Assembly: GCA_938003875.1 (NCBI GenBank)
Contig: CALKWO010000138.1
Location: 1 to 8,658 of the forward strand
Direction: 5' to 3'
Length of the DNA stretch: 8,658 bases
Origin: an uncultured bacterium
GTDB taxonomy: Bacteria; Planctomycetota; Uabimicrobiia; Uabimicrobiales; JABWCH01
Each line of letters begins with the position of its first letter. The first letter of the stretch is position 1. The notes under the pieces are model-generated. The model did not search any database. It worked only from the letters and a program-made list of their open reading frames with translations, and had not been told where the DNA came from. Made by a program: the position numbers and the translations under genes. This document shows, piece after piece, positions 1 through 5,869 of the stretch.

Positions 1-20
1 TCAACGGCTTTCTCATGATT

Positions 21-1733
21 TTAGAAACTCAGTTTAAAGTTAGCGAACGGCACGTCATTATCTTGAGTTGCTTCGATTTTAGGATTTGTGTCAGGAATAT
101 TTTTTCGGGACTCAATGCCCTTAGAATCGTTGGGGATTATATCAGGGAGCTTCTTATCGACTTGCGCATTGGTGTTTGTCTCAGGGAGTTTCTTATCGAC
201 TTGCGCAGTGGTGCTTGTATCAGGATGCTTCTTATCGACTTGCGCAGTGGTGTTTGTTTCAGGAAGCTTCTTATCGACTTGCGCAGTGGTGTTTGTTTCA
301 GGAAGCTTCTTATCGACTTGCGCAGTAGCATTGTCAGGATTTTGATTTTCTGAAGATATAGTCTGCAAAGGCTTTTTTTCTATGGTTTGTTCCCTATCAC
401 CAGGGCTTTTATCTTCAGGGATGAAGCTGATTTGAGAATTCTTGTTGTCAGGCTCTATCTTTTTATTTTGCAGACTTTTGTATTCATTTTTCAAATAGAA
501 AAACATGAGTCCGAGCATGATCAACAGCCCGATAGCAGCCCGAACCAGCCTGTTTTGCCTGGCTTTACTCCAGCCATGAATATCCCATTTAGAAACGGCT
601 TTTACAATTCTTTGCTTCTCAAATAGAGACAACGCCTCGACAAAAGCCTGAGCTGTTGGATAGCGATCTTCTTTCTTTTTTTGCAAAGCTTTGAGACATA
701 TATCTTCCAGCTCTTTGGGAACGCCATGGTTTATCTTATGGGGAGCGACAGGGCTATCGTTGACAATTTTATAAATCAGGTTGATGGTACTGTTCCCTGT
801 GAACGTAGTCTCTTTTGTCAGCATTTCATACATTATAGCACCTAGAGCATATATATCGGTGCGTGTGTCTATCTCTTTTCCTTCAGCTTGCTCAGGAGAC
901 ATATATTGTGGAGTGCCAATAATCGCCCCACTCTTCGATATCTGTGTATCCTCGTGTATCAACTTGGCCAGCCCAAAGTCCATTACCTTGGGTTCATCGA
1001 AGCCTGTCATGATAACGTTAGCAGGTTTCAAGTCTCTGTGGATGATTCCCTTAGAATGAGCGTATTCAACAGCAGAGCCTACTTTTTTCATAATATCCAC
1101 GATTTGGGTAATACTCAGAGTTCTTCTGCAAATCAACTGCTTAAGAGATGGCCCCTCGATAAGCTCCATAGTAAAAAAGGGTTGTCCCTCTTCATCTCCA
1201 ATGTCATATAAGGTAATAATATTGGGATGGTTTAGCTTGGCCATGGCCCTGACTTCCTGGCAAAAACGATGTAGCTCTACCTGGTTGGCATTTAGTTCGC
1301 TAAGAATCAATTTCAAAGCAACCTTTCTGTCTACCTTAGGGTCATAGGCCTGGAATACTCGTCCCATTCCGCCTTTTCCCAGTTCATCCAGTATTGTGTA
1401 CCTACCGAAAGTTTTCGTCTTTTCCATTTTTTGCAGAATACCAAGATTTTGGCTCATAGCTTTAGTGCTGAGTACGTGGTTAAAATTTTTTGTCATTTCC
1501 GTTTTTGGGGGAATTTCTTCCTGCATAGCAGGAATCTGTATGTTTCTTTCCTTATTCCCTTCAAAAAAAGACTCACTAATTTCGCTGTTTGGCAGAATAA
1601 CTTCCGCTTTTTTCCCTTTTTCTTTATCAGCTATTTGTTTGATCTCTTCAGAAGGCTGATAAAGATTAGATGAAACATTCTTGGCTTTTTCCGATGCATT
1701 ACCATTTTTGTTTGGTTCAATTTTTTCGTCCAT
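21..1733 (-). CDS. Membrane-anchored Hanks-type Ser/Thr protein kinase with repeat-containing C-terminal tail
   Basis: This 570-residue protein is a PknB-like Ser/Thr kinase. After a polar, Lys/Glu-rich leader of about 109 residues, the kinase domain runs from about 110 to 370. It shows the glycine loop GKGGMG (119-124), the catalytic lysine in VALK (K141), a helix-C Glu (E160), HRDLKPAN (D234, N239), DFG (252-254), GTPQYMSPE (273-281) and DIYALG (293-298). All residues needed for catalysis are present. One hydrophobic helix at about 398-413 anchors it, so the kinase faces the cytoplasm and the tail (414-570) lies outside the membrane. The tail has no PASTA or WD domain; it is polar and contains five 13-residue repeats. 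The ATG is preceded by GGGAG at a 6-base spacing. An ATG at 16-14 on the minus strand, four bases after the stop, could begin a downstream gene cut off by the window. The signal sensed is unknown. Confidence 0.95.
   Translation of the reverse strand: MDEKIEPNKNGNASEKAKNVSSNLYQPSEEIKQIADKEKGKKAEVILPNSEISESFFEGNKERNIQIPAMQEEIPPKTEMTKNFNHVLSTKAMSQNLGILQKMEKTKTFGRYTILDELGKGGMGRVFQAYDPKVDRKVALKLILSELNANQVELHRFCQEVRAMAKLNHPNIITLYDIGDEEGQPFFTMELIEGPSLKQLICRRTLSITQIVDIMKKVGSAVEYAHSKGIIHRDLKPANVIMTGFDEPKVMDFGLAKLIHEDTQISKSGAIIGTPQYMSPEQAEGKEIDTRTDIYALGAIMYEMLTKETTFTGNSTINLIYKIVNDSPVAPHKINHGVPKELEDICLKALQKKKEDRYPTAQAFVEALSLFEKQRIVKAVSKWDIHGWSKARQNRLVRAAIGLLIMLGLMFFYLKNEYKSLQNKKIEPDNKNSQISFIPEDKSPGDREQTIEKKPLQTISSENQNPDNATAQVDKKLPETNTTAQVDKKLPETNTTAQVDKKHPDTSTTAQVDKKLPETNTNAQVDKKLPDIIPNDSKGIESRKNIPDTNPKIEATQDNDVPFANFKLSF
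141..326 (-). repeat. 39-base tandem repeat, five copies, inside the kinase tail
   Basis: The core CTTATCGACTTGCGCA (plus strand) recurs at 153, 192, 231, 270 and 309, exactly 39 bases apart. On the coding strand it encodes five units of TAQVDKKLPETNT (residues 470 to about 531), with variants such as KKHPDTST. Copies 4 and 5 on the plus strand are nearly identical, suggesting recent slippage. Because 39 is a multiple of three, the other frames also stay open, producing spurious antisense reading frames across the array. Confidence 0.95.
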
Positions 1734-2001
1734 TTTTTACTCCCTTAACCCTTAACCCTATGTCTGGGCATGTCTACGCTATTGGTTTCAACGTAAAGGA
1801 AGAATGAATCACAGAGTCACTTTGTGCTATCTGTATCCCTGTGATTCAATTTTGGGGCATTTTTATCGGGTCTACAGCAATAATATCTACTTCCTTTTAT
1901 ATTTTTCTATATTAACAAACATGGAATATTTTTCCAATTTTTTTTTACTATTTCTGCATATTTTTTTGAAATTTTCTATATGAATGGACAAAATCAAGGC
2001 T
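1734..2001. other. Intergenic region upstream of the kinase gene
   Basis: No gene is visible in these 268 very AT-rich bases. The region holds the kinase leader, including three tandem CCCTTAA-like units (1742-1757, read TTAAGGG on the coding strand) next to the Shine-Dalgarno, and a 10-base inverted repeat. A weak minus-strand promoter candidate is TTGGAA with TAATAT 17 bases downstream, near 1912-1940; each box matches the sigma70 consensus at only four of six positions. No convincing rho-independent terminator for the upstream permease operon is seen. Confidence 0.5.
1805..1848. repeat. 10-base perfect inverted repeat in the kinase leader
   Basis: TGAATCACAG at 1805-1814 pairs perfectly with CTGTGATTCA at 1839-1848, leaving a 24-base loop. 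It lies about 70-130 bases upstream of the kinase start and is not followed by a T run on either strand, so it is not a terminator. It could be a protein-binding dyad or a leader RNA stem. Confidence 0.6.
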
Positions 2002-3642
2002 TTACTCCATTCCAGATCTTTTTTTGTTAAAAAAGAAAGAGCAAAGTATGAGAACAAGCACGACTCCTACAAAAAATGCCCAGATTACCCAGGGATGCTT
2101 TACTGGATATAGAGAAATAGCAGGAATATAGGTAATCAATGCCAAAACACAAAGAGATAAAAGTAGAAAGGGAACGCATGTATAGGCAACCCCGAAAAGA
2201 GATTTTTTGAATCTCAGACTGGTGATAAAAAGATTCATTCCCACAGGAGGTGTCATGTATCCAATTCCCAAGTTTGTCAAAAAAACGATTCCTAGATGAA
2301 CAGGATCGATTTGAAATGCAAGAGCAATAGGCACAATTAAAGGCACTACTACCAAAATAGCAGAAAAAATATCCATAAGGCAACCAACAATAAGCAAAAA
2401 TATATTCAAAAGGAAAAGAAATGTCATAGGACTAGTGACATGCTGTTTCATATAAGAAAGAATCTGGTCTGGAACCTTTGCCATGATAAGAAGATTCGTC
2501 AGAGCCATTGCCATCATGAGAATAATCAGTATAGCACCAATCAAAACCATACTTTTTTTGGCGATTTCTACCGCATTTTTAAGATGGATTTCTTTATACA
2601 GGAATATTTCTACTAAAATAACATAGAGTGCGGTATAGGCTGCTGATTCTGTAAGTTGAATATATCCTCCGAAGTATCCCAGAATGACGATTAGAGGAGT
2701 CAGCAACTCAGGCAAGGCCTTTAGCGTAGATTGGCCTAATTCTTTCCAGGAAAACGCAGGCTTTTCTTCTTTGTGATGAACGCCAATCCACATTCCATAG
2801 AAAGCTATGATAAGTATCATGAGCGTCCCTGGAATCAGGCCAGCGAGAAAAAGATCCTTGATTTCCATACCACTATTGTTTCCCATGCCCTGCATACTCG
2901 TGCTTGCAATGACACCATACAAGATTACAGGCAGGCTGGGAGGGAATAGAAGCCCTAGAGTTCCTCCTGTCGTTATCATCCCCAAAGTAAACTTTTCTCC
3001 ATATTGTTCTTTTATCAGAATCGGATAAAGCAAACCGCCTAAGGCAATGATGGTAACGCCAGACGCACCAGTAAACGCAGTAAAAAAAGCACAACTGATC
3101 GCTGCGATGAGGGCTGTTCCTCCAGGAAGCCAGCCTATAAGAGCGCGAGAAAAACGTACCAGTCTTTCTGGTGCGCATGTCTGGGAAAGAACATACCCCG
3201 CAAAGGTAAAAAGGGGCAAGGGAATAAAGAGAGTATGCGCCGTCAGTTTATCAACAACATCGATAAAAATGCTGCTGGCATTTTCTGTCAGAAACAATGC
3301 AATGCTACCAATAGCACTAAAAAGTGGCATTCCTAGCAACGCAAGAAGCAAGGAGAAAAAACGGAAGCGATTTTCATCCCCTGGATTTCTATAAGCTAAT
3401 GATTTAGGGGCGTCCTGTCTGCTTTCTTTAGGAGGAATTTGCTCAGCAAGGGCACCAGGCAGTTCGTTTTCTTTTTTTTCTTTCTCATCGAAAAAGGCCT
3501 TGTCCTGAAGATGCTTTAGCATTTCTTGAGAAGACGATTGGTCAGAGGAGTCAGGGGGGCGGAAGAAAAAAATATCCAGACCAAGCATCAGGGTAATTGA
3601 CAGAAGAAGAACAACAAATAAAGCTCCTAATATGCTTTTCAT
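2002..3642 (-). CDS. dctM: TRAP transporter large permease (DctM-like) with N-terminal extension
   Basis: This is the M subunit of a tripartite ATP-independent periplasmic (TRAP) transporter, the ion-coupled channel that moves an organic acid or similar solute across the inner membrane. Family signatures include FTGASGVTIIALGG (190-203), GTLGLLFPPSLPVILYG (228-244) and GYMTPPVGMNLFI (461-473), within many membrane helices. The canonical domain starts near residue 94. The protein has 546 residues, against about 425-430 for a typical stand-alone DctM. The excess is mainly an N-terminal membrane helix (about 4-24) followed by a charged Gln/Glu/Lys-rich linker (25-93). The ATG overlaps the upstream gene's stop as ATGA and has GGAGG inside the upstream gene (3653-3659 region), so translation is probably coupled. 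The substrate cannot be inferred because no binding protein is adjacent. Confidence 0.93.
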   Translation of the reverse strand: MKSILGALFVVLLLSITLMLGLDIFFFRPPDSSDQSSSQEMLKHLQDKAFFDEKEKKENELPGALAEQIPPKESRQDAPKSLAYRNPGDENRFRFFSLLLALLGMPLFSAIGSIALFLTENASSIFIDVVDKLTAHTLFIPLPLFTFAGYVLSQTCAPERLVRFSRALIGWLPGGTALIAAISCAFFTAFTGASGVTIIALGGLLYPILIKEQYGEKFTLGMITTGGTLGLLFPPSLPVILYGVIASTSMQGMGNNSGMEIKDLFLAGLIPGTLMILIIAFYGMWIGVHHKEEKPAFSWKELGQSTLKALPELLTPLIVILGYFGGYIQLTESAAYTALYVILVEIFLYKEIHLKNAVEIAKKSMVLIGAILIILMMAMALTNLLIMAKVPDQILSYMKQHVTSPMTFLFLLNIFLLIVGCLMDIFSAILVVVPLIVPIALAFQIDPVHLGIVFLTNLGIGYMTPPVGMNLFITSLRFKKSLFGVAYTCVPFLLLSLCVLALITYIPAISLYPVKHPWVIWAFFVGVVLVLILCSFFFNKKRSGME

Positions 3643-4928
3643 GATTTCAAAGCCTCCTCGCCAGTTTCAGGTAAAAAAATAGCCTCCAGAGAATGTAGGA
3701 AAAAACGGAAAGAAATGATGCCAAGCCCTAGGGGAAGGATAATCAGAAAGAACCAACGGGGAATTTTCCATGGCTCACCTATAAGCTTTTGAGAACAATA
3801 AGGACAATGGCCTGGCTGAAAGTAAATAGCACTATGGTTATTGTATATTTTTTTCCATGATTTAGACCATTTTTCCTGCCATTGCTCTTGTACCCATCTT
3901 TTTTGCCATGCTTTATAGAAACATTCTTGGGCACCAGCTTCTTCCTTCCAGGCAGATGCCATTTCTTTACTCCAAAAATCTTCCCATACTTTTTTTGTCC
4001 ACTGGTACTCCCATTCCTCCTGGAATTCTTTTTCGTCCATATCACTTTCTGCTTTGATCTGCTCCCATTCTTTTTGGCCTTCTTGTTGCCAGGCATCATT
4101 GCATTGCGATTTGCCCTCTTTTCTCCATTTTTCTGCCATCCATCTCGTTTGCCATTCTATGCGGTCTTCTTTTAGTATGGCTTTTTCGCCTTTTTCTTGC
4201 CATAAAGCCTTTCCCTGGTTGTTCCATGCCTGGCTGGCTTCTTCTTTCCATTGTTTTTCCCATTGTGCGTGCAACCAATCTATATTCCATCTGGAAAGAG
4301 AGCGTCTATAGGCAAGGAGGCCCTGGATTTCTTTTTCCAGGTAGACGAGGGGATAGGGATTCTTTTCTTGTGGAAAAGCAATCCCCTCGTGCAGCCATTC
4401 TATATACCCCATTGCCTGGCCTGAAACTAGCGCAAAAGATTCGCGCTTTGTATTGCTTTCTTCAGGGCATTTGTATAGCGAAATGTTTTCCAAAGTAAGA
4501 TAGCCACTTTGTCCTGCTTTGATCAAATAGTTACGGCGATCCCCTTGAATATAATTCCAGGATGCTCTTGCTAGAAAAAAGACAATGATCGCTGCTATAC
4601 AAGGTAAAAAAACAGACAGGATTCGTTGTATCCGTTTCCCGCTAAAACGGGAAACGATTTCAATGCTGATATGCTCTTTGCTTTGTGTTGCGAGGCTAGC
4701 TCCTAGCATTCCAATCCATATTACTACATATTTGAGCAATTGCTCAATCCAGGCAAGGTTGCTCTGGTAAACCTCTCTCAAGATAGAGCCTGCCACTTCT
4801 GCCAAAATCAAAATAGCCAGAAAGGTAAAAACCAGAAAGCTCTCTATTTTGCCTAAAGCAAAGTCCAGAGTACGCAGTGCCTGGACAGTGTTTTTACATC
4901 CTTCCCAAAAAGATTTTTTTTTTTCCAA
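3639..4928 (-). CDS. dctQ: TRAP transporter small permease (DctQ-like) with large Trp-rich insertion
   Basis: Position next to DctM and the terminal parts identify this as the Q subunit. Helix 1 is about 30-50. The motif around WIEQLLKYVVIWIGMLGASLA (60-80) followed by KEHISIE is typical of DctQ. Helix 3 is about 102-122 and a helix 4 resembling the family C-terminus is about 391-413. Usual Q subunits have roughly 160-200 residues; this has 429. The extra ~260 residues lie between helices 3 and 4. The positive-inside rule (N-terminal KKK; K84, R94, K98, R99 between helices 2 and 3) puts them outside the cytoplasmic membrane. They include a Trp-rich repeat region (214-358) and a CPYC motif (375-378). 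The start is TTG, chosen because AGGGAG sits six bases upstream and the next in-frame Met is residue 74. The gene starts 29 bases after the methyltransferase stop. Confidence 0.88.
   Translation of the reverse strand: MEKKKSFWEGCKNTVQALRTLDFALGKIESFLVFTFLAILILAEVAGSILREVYQSNLAWIEQLLKYVVIWIGMLGASLATQSKEHISIEIVSRFSGKRIQRILSVFLPCIAAIIVFFLARASWNYIQGDRRNYLIKAGQSGYLTLENISLYKCPEESNTKRESFALVSGQAMGYIEWLHEGIAFPQEKNPYPLVYLEKEIQGLLAYRRSLSRWNIDWLHAQWEKQWKEEASQAWNNQGKALWQEKGEKAILKEDRIEWQTRWMAEKWRKEGKSQCNDAWQQEGQKEWEQIKAESDMDEKEFQEEWEYQWTKKVWEDFWSKEMASAWKEEAGAQECFYKAWQKRWVQEQWQEKWSKSWKKIYNNHSAIYFQPGHCPYCSQKLIGEPWKIPRWFFLIILPLGLGIISFRFFLHSLEAIFLPETGEEALKS
3855..4289 (-). repeat. Four degenerate Trp-rich repeats in the DctQ-like insertion
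   Basis: This encodes residues 214-358. Trp falls at 214, 218, 223, 227, 235, 243; 259, 263, 268, 280, 288; 306, 310, 315, 319, 327; 341, 345, 350, 354, 358. Aligning units at 214, 259, 306 and 341 gives the shared offsets +0, +4, +9, +13, +21 and +29, with a few substitutions (G272 at +13 of unit 2, E335 at +29 of unit 3, Y362 at +21 of unit 4). Unit lengths are 45, 47 and 35 residues plus a partial unit. The rest is Glu/Lys/Gln-rich and should be helical. Confidence 0.85.
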
Positions 4929-4934
4929 TTTTTT

Positions 4935-4940
4935 CTCCCT
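4935..4940 (-). promoter_or_regulatory. Shine-Dalgarno supporting a TTG start
   Basis: AGGGAG on the minus strand is followed by six A residues and then TTG at 4928-4926. No in-frame ATG exists for more than 200 bases downstream, and starting later would remove the first membrane helix, so TTG is the most reasonable start. Confidence 0.75.
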
Positions 4941-4957
4941 TGTAAGTAAGGCATATT

Positions 4958-5500
4958 CTATGCTTTATACCATTGCCTTAATACTTCAAAGAGGACAACA
5001 CCTAATGCAGTGCTTACATTGATCGTAGTTTTCTTTCCATACATAGGAATATAAAGACAGCTATCCGCCATTTGCAAAACATCTTCGCCTACCCCCAGCA
5101 CTTCATGCCCAAAAACTAAAGCCACTGGTTTAGGAAAAGAATAATCCCAAAAATTTACGCTGGCACTGGTCAATTCCACAGCGCAAATAGTCACCTGATT
5201 TTTTTTGAGTTCCTGGATTGCCTCTATGGTATTGCGATAGTATTGCCAGGGGACTACCTGAGTGCTGTTCAAAGCTGTTTTTTCTAATTTGGAATTGGGT
5301 GGAGCAGCAGAGATTCCGCCTAAATGTATTTTTTCGATTCGGGTTGCATCGCCTGTTCTAAAAGCAGAGCCGACATTGAAGGCACTGCGAATATTGTCCA
5401 GGACAAGATGTATAGGATTTCGTTCCTGATGAAGAAATTCTTCGGGGATAACAGGGCGGTCTAGCGTATTGTACTTGATGATATTTTTATTAAGGTTCAT
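4958..5500 (-). CDS. TrmH/SpoU-family RNA 2'-O-methyltransferase
   Basis: This SPOUT-class enzyme transfers a methyl group from S-adenosylmethionine to a ribose 2'-OH in tRNA or rRNA. All three SpoU motifs are visible, numbered from the chosen start. Motif 1 is NIRSAFNVGSAFRTGDA (36-52), with N36 and catalytic R48. Motif 2 is LVFGHEVLGVG (128-138), with E133. Motif 3 is IPMYGKKTTINVSTALG (151-167), with N161. Motif 3 has TIN where SLN is more usual. No N-terminal substrate-binding domain is present, as in short TrmH-like proteins of about 180 residues. The frame stays open to an ATG at 5572, but those 24 extra residues partly derive from a dispersed repeat, so the ATG at 5500 was preferred; neither start has a clear Shine-Dalgarno. 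Its stop lies 29 bases before the DctQ-like start, so all three genes probably share a transcript. The exact RNA target is unknown. Confidence 0.92.
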   Translation of the reverse strand: MNLNKNIIKYNTLDRPVIPEEFLHQERNPIHLVLDNIRSAFNVGSAFRTGDATRIEKIHLGGISAAPPNSKLEKTALNSTQVVPWQYYRNTIEAIQELKKNQVTICAVELTSASVNFWDYSFPKPVALVFGHEVLGVGEDVLQMADSCLYIPMYGKKTTINVSTALGVVLFEVLRQWYKA

Positions 5501-5546
5501 AAGAAAATTAAGGATTCTACCGCAGGCTGAAACAGGCACTATGGAA

Positions 5547-5593
5547 TACAGCGCATCTCGGATAGATTGCATACATTAAAAGAACCACAGATA
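5547..5593 (+). repeat. Dispersed repeat, copy 1
   Basis: The stretch beginning TACAGCGCATCTCGGAT and ending GAACCACAGATA recurs at 8611-8658 in the same orientation. The two copies differ by one A/G substitution and one extra A. The copy leads directly into a longer palindromic element. Both copies are placed next to genes rather than inside them. Confidence 0.93.
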
Positions 5594-5680
5594 GACACAG
5601 ATAAACACAAATAAAAAATTTTACCACGAAGAACACGAAGTTTAAAAATTATCTGCGTTCATTTGTGTTCATCTGTGGTT
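5583..5680. repeat. Palindromic intergenic element with 10-base-phased CACAGAT units
   Basis: The left arm (5583-5614) has CACAG/CACAA cores at 5586, 5596 and 5606, exactly 10 bases apart. The right arm (5649-5680) is its inverted counterpart, matching 26 of 32 positions, and keeps the same 10-base phasing. Between the arms lies ACCACGAAG followed by AACACGAAG (5623-5640). Elements made of ACCACAGAT and ACCACGAAG units occur as dispersed intergenic repeats in several bacterial groups, including planctomycetes as I recall. No reading frame or transposase is present. Confidence 0.85.
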
Positions 5681-5719
5681 TAAATCGCATATTATTTGAC
5701 TCTGTATGCAACGCAAGTG

Positions 5720-5739
5720 AGAAGTGCTGTAGCACTTCT
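5720..5739. repeat. Short perfect hairpin
   Basis: AGAAGTGCT (5720-5728) and AGCACTTCT (5731-5739) form a perfect nine-base stem with a two-base loop. No T run follows on either strand, so it is not a standard terminator. It lies in the repeat-rich gap and may be part of the same kind of dispersed intergenic element. Confidence 0.7.
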
Positions 5740-5809
5740 GATCCTGCTTAACCTGCTCTTAGAGTTTCAAAATATAATTCTTCTATACGATAAAATAAAT
5801 CCATCTAAG

Positions 5810-5837
5810 AAAAAAGACCCGGCTTTGAGGCCGAGTC
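5810..5837 (-). terminator. Rho-independent terminator of the PEP-CTERM gene
   Basis: Read on the minus strand, GACTCGGC and GCCGGGTC form an eight-base stem (one G-U pair) with a six-base loop, followed directly by six T residues. It lies 33 bases beyond the stop of the PEP-CTERM gene, so that gene is probably transcribed separately from the methyltransferase and transporter genes downstream. Confidence 0.88.
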
Positions 5838-5869
5838 CTTATTCGAAAGGGATTTCCTGGGAAAAAATT

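Noticed and set aside
1..16. Possible start of another minus-strand gene (ATG at 16-14, four bases after the kinase stop)
   Set aside because: Only five codons are visible and no clear Shine-Dalgarno precedes it, so a gene cannot be supported.
15..353. Plus-strand open frames (and an overlapping one at 88-345) rich in repeated residues
   Set aside because: They are antisense shadows of the 39-base repeat in the kinase tail; the repeat length is a multiple of three, so every frame stays open. The kinase frame alone shows family motifs.
1922..1946. AT-only hairpin TGGAA/TTCCA followed by a T run, possible terminator
   Set aside because: The stem is just five bases and T-rich on the plus strand, where no gene needs terminating.
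3882..4175. Plus-strand open frame rich in Phe, Pro and Leu opposite the DctQ-like gene
   Set aside because: It is the antisense reading of the Trp/Glu/Lys-rich insertion; the sense frame continues through both flanking membrane regions and has a Shine-Dalgarno.
5501..5572. 24-residue N-terminal extension of the methyltransferase from an ATG at 5572
   Set aside because: The first residues come from a dispersed repeat that recurs at 8611 in non-coding DNA, and short TrmH-like proteins normally begin close to the ATG at 5500. Not fully excluded because neither start has a Shine-Dalgarno.
5583..5680. CRISPR-like appearance of regularly spaced short repeats
   Set aside because: Units are 10 bases with no unique spacers of 25-40 bases, arms are inverted, and no cas gene is present.
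5743..5762. CCTGCTCTTAG, the reverse complement of CTAAGAGCAGG near 8143-8153
   Set aside because: An 11-base match between intergenic regions is within what chance allows in a window this size, and it does not extend.
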